Shown here one piece after another: positions 1 through 11,291 of a stretch of 64,000 bases of DNA. Under the pieces are notes generated by a model. The model was not told the origin of the DNA and made no database searches. It saw only the letters and a program-made list of their open reading frames with translations. The DNA lies in the NCBI GenBank assembly GCA_037042915.1, contig CM073197.1:3596001-3660000 (forward strand), written 5' to 3'. Every line of letters starts with the position of its first letter. The first letter of the stretch is position 1. The DNA is from Auricularia sp. M13. Lineage: Eukaryota > Basidiomycota > Agaricomycetes > Auriculariales > Auriculariaceae. The position numbers and the translations under genes are program-made.

Positions 1-758
1 CTGACACCTGAGGCTATCATGATCAATGTGCAGCGTCGACAAAGATAGCACCGACAGCCTCAGGCTGTATGCATTCAATGACATTGAGATCGTCCGACCG
101 ATTCCTGCTCGCAGACTGAAATTCGACACTGGCAGCGTTGTCTCAGTCTGTGATTTGTGCCTCTCCCTCACCGGACGAGTAGGCGCCGTCGACAAAGATA
201 GCACCGACGATCGGCATGCATTCAATGACATCGAGATCGTCCTACTACAGCGAAAGCGAGTTCCGCACAGGCTGGAAATTGAATGACCACCGGCGGCGGC
301 GGCGGCGGTGAGAGACGACCATCATGATTGACTTGGCGCCAAAAATACAGTAAGTACCTACTATACTCGTGTTGTTGAGATTTGAGTTGCAGAACCCAAA
401 GATAGCCAGTCCGCAGACGAAGCATTGAACGCGCCAAAAATACCAATGTGCCCTCAGTCTGCATACGCATAACCGTAACGGTCTGACTGGAATCGAAGGC
501 GTATGCACTGGCAGGACTGCAGGTATGGCGTCGTCAAGTGCAAGTTGCTTCTCAGGCTCCTCGCCATCCACGGTAGGACCGGTGGCTACTCCAGTGCGAC
601 GACGCTTCCCTGGCACTGGCACTGGCTCGCGAATGGCGATCTGAAGCCTTGCGATTGCCGATCTGTTCTATGTATGGTGGTCAGTGTTCTGAGCGCGCGA
701 ACATCAACAAGCCGCGGTAGGTAGACCTGCAGTGGTTTCGCTTTCACTTTCGCTTCTG

Positions 759-840
759 TCAATTGGCGGCGTCGAACCACTGCTCGGTTCTCTCAATTGG
801 CGGCGACTCGGAGAACCGCTGCTCAGGCTGCCCTATAAAT
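759..840 (+). promoter_or_regulatory. Possible promoter: direct repeats plus TATA box
   Basis: TCAATTGGCGGCG occurs at about 759 and again at about 793, each followed by a related GAACCRCTGCTC stretch, and TATAAAT follows at 834-840. The arrangement (two upstream repeats, then TATA) resembles a fungal core promoter, but no credible ORF follows within the next kilobase, so this may be an orphan or decayed promoter. Confidence 0.25.
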
Positions 841-1259
841 ACACTATGGTATGAGATGGAGAGCGCTGCCGTGACCGGTGAGGGAGGCGCGAGCAATCCG
901 GCATCGATATCGTCAGGACAGGTACTACATAGCTAACGCATATACGCCATAGTACTGCCAGTGGAAACTAGGGAGCTTGGACTCAGGACATGCGGAGGGA
1001 CGCGCTGCAGAAGAGGAAGGAGGGTCCGAGTCACGATCAGCCTGCTCGCTCGCGTGAAGCCGAACGACGAACGTGAGCGCGAGAGGTTTCGCCACAGGGA
1101 GCGCCTGCTTCCGATCGGGATTGCGTACGCAAGGCAAGACTACTCATACTGTAATAAGAAACGCGCCGTGCGTGCCAGCAGCTGCAGTGATCCGTATTCG
1201 CCCTATCGTCCAGCAGCCGGGACTCCTCAGAGGTGACGCGCAGGACGGCTTACTGTAGT

Positions 1260-1385
1260 ATGAAGGGATGGATGCGTAGGACGGCATAGTATGGATGGAC
1301 GCGCAGGATGGCATGAATGGATGCGAAGGACGGCATGAATGGATGCGCAGGACGGCATAGTCTAAGTATGGATGGATGCGCAGAG
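1260..1385. repeat. Minisatellite, about 22 bp unit
   Basis: Imperfect tandem copies of a unit like GGATGCGCAGGACGGCATGA run through this interval, five to six copies with small indels between them. It is a simple tandem repeat with no coding meaning that I can see. Confidence 0.7.
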
Positions 1386-2149
1386 CTGCCAAATGCCCAG
1401 GGTCAATGCATTGAGGCGGGCTATATCGGCACGGTGAATGGTGCAAATGACGTCCTAGCCATGGCAATGTAACGCGCGGGACGTCGAGATCTTCCGCAAG
1501 CGAAGAGCAGAGAAGGGGAGAAGCGGAGAGCTCAGGGTCGCGTGGCGACAGATTCAGAATCCAGATTCAGAGGCGTGCGCTGGCACGCGATCGATATCTT
1601 TTTGCGAGATCGCGCGTCCGAGTCGCACAATTAGCAACTAGCAGAACACAGAGAGACAGAGCGAGCAGCTACGGTAAGGTGCATGAATTCGAATACATGC
1701 GCAGCGGGCGTCCAGATCCCAGATCCTAGATCCCAGATTGCAGCTTCGGTTGCCAACACGTCCGTCCATACGCCGAGCCTTTCCCATCGGGACTCGAGTC
1801 TCGAGTGGTAGATATCATACGGCGCACGGTCCGGCGGCGCTCTCGACATCGCGGGCTCGGGCAGAAACGGCGCGTCGGGGGATGTCGGGACCGGGATGCG
1901 GGCGTCCAGTTGCGCGTTTTTTGTTCCAGCGCGTGAAAGGGAACGCAGGGAGGGAGCGAGGGCAGAGCAGGATGTATGCGGCCAGACGAGAGAGAGGATG
2001 GGGAAAGCGATGTCGCCAGGATAGGGGCAAAGCAAAAGCGGTGTGACAGGAAGGCGGGGAGACTTAGAAATGGACCTCTGGGAGGCAGGCGGGCTAGCCA
2101 CGAGGCTCGGCAACGTCCATTGCTCTCGCTCCCCCCCTTGCTACGCCTG

Positions 2150-2156
2150 TTTATAA
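2150..2156 (+). promoter_or_regulatory. TATA box of the six-exon gene
   Basis: TTTATAA lies 57 bp before the ATG at 2213, followed by a C-rich leader, the usual basidiomycete arrangement of TATA box and pyrimidine-rich transcription start region. Confidence 0.5.
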
Positions 2157-2212
2157 CCCCCCCCTTGTTCCTCGCATTCCCCGCTACCCCCCACCGCAAT
2201 ACTTCCAGCAGA

Positions 2213-2970
2213 ATGCTCTCCGTCCTCCCGCAGTCCGCGTCCGCGTCGTCGTCGAAGCTGTCCTCTTCGTCGTCGTCCTCGTCGTCAGTCTCGTCTGCGC
2301 GCTTCCAGCAGGTGCGCATAACCCCGCTGCCTGCCGGACGACGCTGACGATGACGTCCTCCGTGCTGCATGCAGTTCGACGACCATCTCAGCGCGCTCGA
2401 GCCCTTCACAAAGTCCGTCCTGCCCTTCCCCTTCTCCCCATTCCCGCTAACCGCGACGCATTGCAGACTGATCCTGGCGTCCGCGCCGTCGCGCACGGTC
2501 CGGATCCACTGCACCGTGCCCACCTGGACGCCGCCCGACAACCACGGTCCGTCCTCCTTGCCCATCCTCCCTCCTCCCATCGCTAACGCGCCCAACAGCA
2601 ATGTCGCTCGACGACCTGCACGACCTGCGCACGCGCGCGCTCTACTTCATCCACAACCTGCTCACCCAGCTGCGCGCCGCCGGGGTATGTCCTGGTCGTG
2701 TGACCTAAACTGGCCCCTGACTCTATGACTATTAGGTCCAGGCGACGTACCACCTGGCGCCCGCAAGCGGCACCACCGTCGCCCTGCGCGCCCTCCCGCT
2801 CTCCGCGCGCCAGCCTCACCGCCCCGCGCCGCTCGCCGTGCCCGCCGCCAGCCGGTCCGTTGCTTCGTCCGCCTCCGCTGCCAGCTTTGATGCTCACGTG
2901 TTTTCGCCTTCGTAGGGATACGGCGTTCATGGCCAGCATCGACGGCGTGCCCACCCTCGCGTTATCCTGA
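2213..2970 (+). CDS. Small six-exon gene, product unknown (158 aa)
   Basis: Exons 2213-2311, 2375-2412, 2467-2546, 2599-2684, 2736-2854 and 2916-2970 join in a single open frame of 158 codons plus stop. All five introns are 51-63 bp, start with GT, end with AG, and most have a CTAAC/CTGAC branch point shortly before the acceptor; phases are consistent at every junction. The product starts with a serine-rich tract (residues about 8-30), then a globular part rich in hydrophobic positions, including a segment around residues 73-100 that looks helical. I do not recognise the family and see no signal peptide, membrane span or catalytic motif. The model is well supported by splice logic; the function is not known. 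Longer unspliced frames in this interval are shadows. Confidence 0.75.
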
Positions 2971-4388
2971 CCCCCGCTCTCAACACTACACAACACAAGC
3001 GTATATACACTACTTCCCGGACTCTCGTCGTCGCTTTTTTCTTCTCTCTATCTCTGGTGTCAAGTGTAGGATTGTACTTAGGGGCTGCACAACAACGAAC
3101 AACGAACAACGAACACAATTCTCGCGTCCCAAGTGTGAGTCGGTCGTGTGAGATATGCATCAGCGGCGGGGCGGGCGTCCGTCGATCATTCATGCGCCGT
3201 TACGTTACGTTAGCGACGCCCGGAGCCAAACAAAGCGGACCGCTCACGCGCTCACGTGCAGCGTGCCGCCTCCCGGCATCAGCATGAAACTCGGGAGTTC
3301 GTCTGCTACTTAGCGATTGGCCAGTGGAGTGTACAATGCGCAATACCAGTCGACACTGCAGCTGCGCGCTCGACGGCGGACGGTGCCTTACTTGGACTTG
3401 GAGAAAGACTCAGGAGGCGGATGTACCAACCGCCGTAATGGACATGGGGGACGCCGCGCCGCTCGATGATGATGACGGCGGCGACGTCAGGATGAGACAA
3501 TATTAATGTGCCGTACAGGACAGCTGCAGGCGTACTACATACTAATAGTGACAACCCCCCGTTGTCGTTTGTCGTTTGTCGTACATATTTCAACTGGCGA
3601 GTTGGATGTGTGAAGGTGCTTCGAGTTTACTCAGACTGGAATTGGGCCGGCTGGGTCACGAGTGGGACTGTGGGGGCTGGCTGACTTGGCGGCGGGTCGG
3701 GAAGTACTGTAGCTGTAGCTGTAGTCCGGTGGCCACGCGCCACGAGTCGGATTATTTTTGTCGTCTGACACGGTCAGATGCTGTGATGTTTATTAGTGGT
3801 GGTGTTTTTCAGCGGTCTCAGTCTGAGCCGCAGCGGTGCAAGGGGTTTCAAGGAGGAGACGGCGACTAGTAAGTGGCCACGGGGAGGCTGAAACCTACTG
3901 TCAGTGTAATTCAAGGTCACGAGAGCCCGTCTGTCCTCGGAACCCGTTACATAAGTAGAGCATTTAATTCCGACTCTGCAGCTGACTCTGAGCAAGCACC
4001 TGGATTCCGCCGCAGAACGTCGCTCAGCGGCCTGCCAGTGCTGGAGAGTGAGAAGCGCCCAAACAGGGTACCTGAGGTTTTTGAGTCAATTTCAAGTTGA
4101 ATGTGATTGCCCAGGACAACATCTTAGGAGGCGGGCTGGGAATTCTCGCACCCGGCGTTCGCGTCTGGACAGTGGACTGTGGACAGTGGGTGAGAGTGGG
4201 ACGGCCCAGGAGCATCGGATTCTTCCCGTAAGTTAACTCAGAGAATGGCCAGACGCCCAGATACTGTAAACCTCGCTGTCGCCGGTGGTAGAAATCCGCC
4301 CCCCTGAGTCTGAGTGCGCCGGTGCGGAGTGCGGAGCATCCGAGTCTCAGAGATTTCTGTCGCCCATCATGCCATGCAGCACGGGTCG
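2971..4388. other. Intergenic region, nothing recognised
   Basis: This holds the presumed 3' region of the six-exon gene and the flank of gypsy element 1. I see short simple repeats (AACAACG near 3090-3115, GTAGCT near 3710-3725) but no ORF with recognisable protein character and no RNA gene. Confidence 0.5.
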
Positions 4389-4392
4389 GCAT

Positions 4393-4972
4393 TGTATGGC
4401 CCAACTCGCAGCCAGCCTGCGAATTGGGTCCATAATAGCCCCGAAACGCTGGTGCGCCCCGGAACCAGCCGAAGCGCGCACCAGCGGCTCAGGCCTCGAT
4501 TCCGGGCGCGCTTTCACGCGCCAGCGTCAGCCGTATGGAGTCAGCGGGCGCCCGAACGAATCCCGGCGCCGAGACGCGGTCCAGGAGCGCGCGGAGCCGC
4601 CGTTAGCGCCGTTGCTATCCCCGTCGCTGGACACCGTTTCCAGCTGGTACTCATACCCGGGACCGATTTCCCAGTATCTTAGTAACTCAGTGACTCGAAA
4701 TGACTCAGATTTGATACCGCTTTTGTATATAAGAGAGAGAGCCAGGTCAGAATATCATCATTCCCCGAGCAGAGCAGCTCAGAGACAGTGTCACAAAAGC
4801 GGCCATTGAGCCTGAGTGATTAAGCCAATACAAGCTACTTCATAGCCTCGATCTCGCGTTATTCTCACGCGTTTCTTGGCGGCCAACAATCCGATTCTCA
4901 GTATTCAGTAAACGGCGGCTCGTATCATTCTGCCTCCCTGTTCCACAGCAAATCGAACCTACAATCTATACA
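4393..4972 (+). repeat. 5' LTR of gypsy element 1
   Basis: Begins TGTATGG and ends ATACA, the TG...CA termini expected of an LTR. A TATATAA box lies near 4724-4730. Matches the 3' LTR at 21418-21999 apart from a 2 bp indel in the GAAGCGCGC region. Confidence 0.93.
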
Positions 4973-4974
4973 AC

Positions 4975-4992
4975 TGGTGACCACCCGCTAGG
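4975..4992 (+). promoter_or_regulatory. Primer binding site of gypsy element 1
   Basis: TGGTGACCACCCGCTAGG starts two bases after the 5' LTR. TGG would pair with the CCA end of a tRNA primer. Element 2 has TGGTGACCACACGCAAGG at the same place, so the first ten bases are conserved. I cannot name the tRNA without a search. Confidence 0.6.
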
Positions 4993-5383
4993 GACAAAGG
5001 CAAAAACACCGCCGAGTCCCCTGGAGAAGCTCTGGCCAAAGAGAAGAGAGTCCCATTCCATCTCAGGCCAAAAGCACAGTCTCTCCGACTTCTTCCGCGC
5101 CGCGGAGGACAAACAGAATCAAGACCGCTTCTGGTAGACAATAACGCGACCTCGGGTCCGTCTCAGCAGCAGGAGGACGAGCCAGAGTCTCCATTAACAA
5201 CCTTAGCGGACGACGATCCATTACTCGGCGAATTCGACGAGCATTGCGCAGCAGCTGTACCAGATCCACGATCGATCAGTTGAGCGCGCAAATCAGATCC
5301 TTGAGCAAGGAGGTGTATTCCGCCGATCAGCATCAATTCCTCAGAACCCTATTTCACCGACAAGACCTCCAACGCCAGCCACG

Positions 5384-7568
5384 ATGGCCGCCGTACCAAT
5401 GCTCACACCGAATGATCCCAAAGCACCTAAATTCAGCGGAAATGACCGCACACTCGTCCAGTTCCTGGATGACTATTCGCGAATGGCGGATGCGGCGCAG
5501 TTGTCACCATACCAAAAATGCTACAAACTCGCCGGTTACCTATCGACGGAAGTACGCGAAGATCTCGAGCAGTACGACGAATACAGTAGTCTCACTGAAG
5601 CAAATGCCACGGCAGACTCATGGGGCAAATTGGTCGACCGGTTCTTCAAAGATTACCCCAATGCGAAGCGAGCGCGAAATCACGCGCGCGACGATTACAA
5701 CAGTTTCAGTAGCGCGCAGCGAGAGCCGAGAAATCAAGACGGAAGAAGAGCTCAACGCGTTCACGCGCGAATTCCGACGGTATACGACGCAGCTGATCAA
5801 GAATAATCTCCTTGCCAAACCAGACGTAGCCACCACGTTCTACCGGTTGTTGCTCAAAGATATCGGCCACGATCTCACCCTGGCACTCAAGTTGCAAAAA
5901 CCGAATTCGGACGATTTCGAGCTCGAAGAAATCGTTGACAGTGCGCGGCGTTTGATCAAGAAAAGATCGAATAATACGGGGATCGGCTTGGTCTTCGACC
6001 CGATTATTATGACAGCGAATGCATCCACGAGCAATCCGGCGCCCTTGGCGCAGATCATCAAGCAAGAAGAGCCACTGTCAGCAAAGTTCCAGGCACTGAC
6101 ATCGCGTATTGAAGCGTTGGAAAAAGAGCGAGACAGTCTCTTAGGGAAGAAGAAGACGTACACGAATAGCGCGGCTCCTAGCCCACAGCGCTCGAATGCC
6201 AGTAACGGAATTATCTGTTATTATTGCCCAAAAGACGGTCATACGATGGGCCAGTGTCCCCTGCTCGAAGAAGATCTCAAGAAGGGGCGATGCAAGCGGG
6301 ATGACAACAATCGCATCGTATTCCCCGATGGCTCGCGCATTCCGTCCGGACCCGGTCGCAAGATGAGCGAAGGAGTCGCGGAATGGAACAGAACGAAGGA
6401 AGAAGCAGCAGCTGTCCATGCGGTCTCAGCGATGTTGGTCGAAGTCAGTGATGACCTGGTGCAAGAATCTGCGCCGACGCCGCGCGCGCCTGTATTCACG
6501 ACGCGAGAAGCGGAAGAATCCTGGTGGGCGTTCATGATGGATCAGGCAGCAGCATACCAGCAGGCAGCAGCAGCAGGGCGAACGGGTCTGCGCAGCCAGA
6601 ATAAGAAGCCAGAGGACCGCGAGAGTACAACTCGCGACCCGCCCCCGCACATTGGCAAGTCGCCCGTGTCGAAGGAATTCGAGCCGCGCGCAACGTCGCG
6701 TCGCGCGGAGCCAGCGCGTTCCGAAGCCACACGTTCTGATACCGCCAAGGAATCGAGCGCCCAGCCAGCGGCCCAGGAACCGGAGATCAGAGATGGAACC
6801 GCGCGCGTGGTACTGCCCGCGGGACTGGCGCAACCTGCGCGCCCGCAATTCAAGGTCCAAGCGCCAGTTGAGCGGGACGGCGTAGCCAAGAAGATTGCCG
6901 AGCGCGCGATGGATGCGCAAGTTATTTGCACTTTGGAGGAACTCGCTGCGATCGCGCCCGAACTGCAGCGATATGTCAGAATGAAGGTGACGCCCAAGAG
7001 GGTCAATGCAGGCAGCATTGAGCAGGCCGAAGACGGCGTAGACGTCTGGCGGTATCGCGTGGTAGACGAACCTGAGAGCGGTTGGACGCCGGACACGGTG
7101 ACGGCAAAGGTATCAATGCCGCTTCGGTACCTCGACTGCCGCGTTGGGAAATTCGAAGTGGAGGGCGTGCTCGACGGAGGAGCGCAGATCGTCATTATCT
7201 CAAAGCGGCTGTGGGTGGACTTGGAGCGACCGATCGACAAAAATTTCCCCCGCATTACGCTGGAGGCGGCGAACAACTCGAAAGAGAAAACGATCGGCTT
7301 GTGCGCAAATCTGGAAGTCACAATTTTCGACATAACTTTCTATCTCCAAGCGCACGTTGTGGAGGAGGCACCGTTTGACCTCCTCCTCGGCCGACCATTC
7401 TTGTCGCTCGCGAAGGCAAAGGAAGAGGCAACAACGGACGGCGGGTCGTTCATCACACTGCACGATCCGAACTCGGACATTGCACTGCGTGCGCCAACCA
7501 AAGCACGGGCGAATCGACGTGTCGGCCAGGCAGAAAAGGACGTCGCGTCGGCTCAGTCGCATTTTTAG
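5384..7568 (+). pseudogene. gag-protease of gypsy element 1, frameshifted
   Basis: From the ATG at 5384 the frame encodes a Gag capsid region matching that of element 2, then shifts by one base near 5708 (one extra A relative to the element 2 alignment), after which the new frame runs to the TAG at 7566-7568. The shifted frame holds a zinc knuckle CX2CX4HX4C (6216-6257) and a retropepsin-like domain ending in an LLLGRPF motif. The catalytic triplet at 7173-7181 reads D-G-G, where element 2 has D-T-G. Homology to element 2 also continues upstream of 5384, with another apparent shift near 5255. As the homologous region of element 2 has no shift at 5708, I read it as damage, not programmed recoding. 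The stop overlaps the start of the pol frame. Confidence 0.85.
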
Positions 7569-7625
7569 TGCGGGAAGGGCGGACACACTTACCAACGGAA
7601 TCACCATCGGCACCGACCCTTCCCG
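7560..7625 (+). promoter_or_regulatory. Putative recoding signal at the gag-pol junction (element 1)
   Basis: The gag-protease frame ends CAT TTT TAG; the pol frame is -1 relative to it and opens at the overlapping GTG. A run of five T directly precedes the stop, so a -1 slip from TTT to TTT is possible. Two bases into pol, CGGGAAGGG (7571-7579) can pair perfectly with CCCTTCCCG (7617-7625) across a 37-base loop. Element 2 has the same T-run, a TAATG overlap and a 10 bp version of the stem although the loop sequence differs. Function is inferred. Confidence 0.55.
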
Positions 7626-10529
7626 AACATGCGATTTACGCCGCAACTACAAATCCAAAGTGCCCCGCGGATTGCGTCAGAGAGCATCAGTGGGGAAAAG
7701 AAGAAGAGAAGAATGAGGACGAGACTGACCATGTAGAAATCTTTACGATCACAAACACGAATCAGCGCCCAGCGCTTTCCTATTACGAGTCCCAGAGCAA
7801 GAGCAAGCCTTCAGCGGAAGGAAGATCAGTCGTCAGCTCTCTACAAGAGGAAGTAGAAGAGCTACGAAAACTCTCACCTGATGAGCGAGACGACAAGAGG
7901 CGCGAGCGCACGCCAAACGAAGAAAGGAAAATCGGAACAGAGCAGTTTGTCGCGACGTTAGCGGATGTCGAGGAAATGGATGACGACAACGGCGAGGTGG
8001 GAGACGAGGAAGTAAGGGCCGAGGAGATCGATTGGGGGAGCGGCGAATACCTGTTGTTCTATGTCCAACCGGACGATGGAATTCTTGCGAGGTCGAACGG
8101 AGACGCGTACGCTCAAATCTACAACATGACGCAGCCGTCAGATGTAGAGCAAGCAGCAAGACAGGAAAACTCACCGCCGATCCGCATTCCGTCGGGCCCG
8201 CGACCAAAAACGGGGAGGCCAACGAAGCGGTACAAGCCTGTAGCCCTCAAAGTCAAGCCAACGTCCGAGCGACTGCCGGAAGACTACCGAGTGGTGAGAG
8301 AAAGGCCAGCAGACTGTATGGATGGGTTACCAGAGCTACCGGAACATCCGCCGGAGTGGAAAGCCACGACTTCGCATCTCTCAGAGGAAAGAATGCGCGG
8401 GTTTCAGCTCGACGAGAGCAGTTTCTTGCTGCCAGAAGAAGTCAAGCTGTTCAAGTTCATAATTGAGCATCATCAATCTGTGTTCGCATGGGAGGAACGC
8501 GAACGGCGCCGCTTCAAGACCACTTACTTCAAACCTATCAAGTACCCTGTCGTGCCGCACGAACCGTGGGCCGACAAACATCATCCTATACCACCAGGAG
8601 TACGAGATCGGCTGATTGAGTTGTTGAAGGCCAAGATCGCGGCAGGAGTCTACGAACCATCAAGCTCTTCGTACCGATCGGGTTGGTTCTGTGTCATGAA
8701 AAAGGATGGGAAGTCGTTACGGATCGTGCACAACCTGCAACGTCTCAATTCAGTAACGATTCGTGACGCGGGAACGTTGCCTACGCCCGACGAATTCTCA
8801 GAATCCTGCGCGGGAAGGACGGTGATCGGCGCGTTGGACCAGTTCTCCTCATACGACTTGCAACTGGTCGACGCGGCATCCAGAGACTATACCACGTTTC
8901 AGACACCCCTTGGACCGTATCGAATAGTGTCTCTACCGATGGGATGGACGAATTCCGTGTCTATTCAGCACGGCAACATTACGTTCATACTGCAGCCAGA
9001 AATGCCCGAAGACTGCGGCGCTTTCATCGACGACATATTCGTGTTAGGCCCGCGTTCGTATTACAAGAAAGACGATGGGACGTACGAGACCATAGCTGCG
9101 AACCCAGGGATACGCCGGTTCATGTGGGAATACGCGCAGAAGTTGAATCGGGTGCTGCAACGTCTCGATCACTCGGGCGCGTCGGTATCGGGAAAGAAGG
9201 CCCAGATCGCAGCACCAGCCACGCTTGTAACGGGCTACACAGTCTCGTACGAGGGGAGAACGCCGCACCAAGAAAATGTGCAGCGGGTGCTGGACTGGCC
9301 GGCGTGCGAAAATGTTCGCGACGTTCGCGGGTTCCTGGGGACAGCGGGCTTGTCACGACTGTGGATCAAGGACTTCGCTCAGAAGGCGAAACCATTGACT
9401 AATCTAGTCAAAAAGGACGTACCATTCGACTTCAACGACGCGTGCCATCTAGCCATGCACATTATCAAACTTGCCGTCGCAACAGCGCCGTGTCTCAGAC
9501 CCATCGATTATCGCAGCGGGAGGGAAGTCATCCTCGCGGTCGATTCTTCGGTGATCGGCGTCGGCTGCGTGCTGATGCAGCTGGGGGAGAAAGGCGAGCG
9601 GTTCCCGGCGCGTTACCACAGCATCACATGGAACGACGTGGAAAGCAGGTACTCACAAGCCAAGTTGGAATTGTACGGCCTATGGCGAGCACTGCGATCG
9701 ATGCGGTTATGGTTGTTCCAGGCGCCGCTGCTCGTTGTAGAGGTCGACGCGAAGTATATCAAAGGCATGCTAAACAATCCGGACATTCAGCCCAATGCTA
9801 CGATAAACAGGTGGATAGCAGGAATCCTGCTCTTCCATTTCAAGCTGCGGCACGTACCAGGAGAAAAGCATTCTGGGGCTGACGGCCTGTCACGACGACG
9901 CGCTTCGCCCAACGATCCGGGAGAATTAGATGATCCTGAGGAATGGCTGGATCATCAGCTGGGCCTGTGGGTCTCTGCGATACTGGAACGACTGGGACGA
10001 ACGCTACCACCGGTCTCAACTGCCGGGAGACGCGTTCAGTACCCGGAGGCGCAATCGGCTCGGGTACGCACGTATTTCAAGTGCCCCGCGGTCGGCGCGT
10101 TCGCGACAACGATGGCGACGCGAGATAATCGCGAAGTCTTGGTCAATCCAAGCGAAGTTGTGATTGTTCCGCCTCGAAATGAAGGGCTGTTAGCAAAAGA
10201 CAAAGAATTGGAGGAGATACGACAGTATCTCACCGATTTCTCGGCACCGGATTGGCCAGATAAAAAGTTGCTCGAATTCGTGCAGAAAGCGAAGCGGTAT
10301 TTCATATTCGACGGGCGTCTCATGAGGAGGGATGATCACCACAAACACCGGGTGGTTATTCTGGATCAGCGACAGCGAGTACGCATCTTGCGAGAGGCGC
10401 ACGACGATTTGGGGCACAAAGGGCCGTTTCCGACAAGAACGCTCATTCGAGAGCGATTCTGGTGGCCTGGGCTAGATGCAGACGTGAGATGGTGGTGCGC
10501 GACATGTCAATTGTGCCAGGAGCGCCAGC
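7568..10529 (+). pseudogene. pol of gypsy element 1, 5' part (RT, RNase H, integrase zinc finger)
   Basis: Open from 7568 until the KDZ transposon interrupts it. Residues about 220-280 are a conserved linker also seen in element 2; RT follows with the active site FIDD at residues 486-489 and a preceding LPMGWTNS motif; RNase H begins near residue 650 (AVDSS) and ends with GADGLSRR; the integrase HHCC zinc finger is at about residues 945-983. The frame has no stop of its own: it now ends in TIR sequence at 10558. Reading continues at 18913 in the same frame once the insert and one copy of GCGCCAGC are removed. Intact apart from the insertion, so non-functional only because it is split. Confidence 0.9.
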
Positions 10530-10923
10530 CACCTGTACCTTACCCTAAAACCCAATAAGTAATGGACTGATCTGAGTGAGATCCGTCCATTGCATATGAG
10601 GGTTTCGAGCTATCACCATTCACAGCTGTATTTCCTCTGTAAATACAGCTGGGACAGCAAAGCCATGGCTCAGTTGGTAAGGTGCTGGGTCGTCGGAGGT
10701 TGAGGCCGCTGTGTCCGCGGCCGGCGCCATGACAAACACCCGGCTCATCGCGCCGGCCATCATCAACACTGTTTGGCATCGTTGCCCGCCGCTGCCCGCC
10801 GCCGCTGTCGTCGTCGTGCCGACGCCGCCGACTCAACACTTCGCCGTTTCACTCCGGAAAAAAAGCGCACATACTAAAGTTTATATAACTAAGCCAATGG
10901 CACCATCTAATAAAATAAATTAT
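10530..10923 (+). repeat. Left TIR of the KDZ transposon
   Basis: About 394 bp matching, in inverse orientation, 18531-18912 with a few substitutions and a small indel in the GTC-repeat part. It contains a perfect 11 bp stem with a 7-base loop (10623-10651) and a stretch TGGCTCAGTTGG (10666-10677) that fits the Pol III A-box consensus. Left-end ORFs here are shadows. Confidence 0.88.
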
Positions 10924-10993
10924 GGGTTTCTGCTCCAGTATAATGATGTTGACTCAGATATATTGTGCTCGGGCTCAAGGGCAAGACTCTGCT

Positions 10994-11059
10994 CATATGC
11001 AATGGACGGATCTCACTCAGATCAGTCCATTACTTATTGGGTTTTAGGGTAAGGTACAG
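10994..11059 (+). repeat. Extra internal copy of the KDZ right terminus
   Basis: This 66 bp block repeats, in the same orientation, the outermost part of the right TIR (about 18844-18909), ending at GGTACAG but without the final GTG. It lies 70 bp inside the left TIR, so the interval 10530-11059 is itself bounded by inverted termini like a short non-autonomous derivative. Confidence 0.75.
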
Positions 11060-11291
11060 CAGGGTGCACTTGCATGCTCACACATAGAAAGTACGAGACA
11101 AGGTCATTCTATTGGCGGCCATGTAAGTCTAACGGCGGGTGAGGGACATGGTGCATGACAGAAGCGGCAGAGCAAGACAGAGCATGAATGAGGACGGCAT
11201 AGGGAAACTACGAGACATAGGTGATAGAGGGACAGCGCGACGTGCGCGCGGAGGCAGGCTCGCGCGGAGAGCGCGCGCTGGCGCGCGCGCT

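Larger units (their letters stand above)
1..2149. other. Intergenic region, no gene supported
   Basis: I see no convincing coding sequence here. Open frames on the minus strand around 1631-2601 are serine/arginine-rich, lie over GC-rich DNA and partly antisense to the gene at 2213, so I do not call them. The stretch does hold a short diverged duplication (about 35-105 and 187-245, sharing the block GTCGACAAAGATAGCACCGA), a CGG run near 291-309, a promoter-like segment near 759-840 and a minisatellite near 1260-1385. Confidence 0.5.

Noticed and set aside
1726-2601. 291-codon minus-strand ORF
   Set aside because: Low-complexity Arg/Ser/Pro/Asp-rich translation, partly antisense to the well-supported six-exon gene; the D/E run is the complement of its serine codons.
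5700-5720. Programmed frameshift in Gag of element 1
   Set aside because: Element 2 reads straight through the same place, so the shift at about 5708 is better explained as a one-base insertion.
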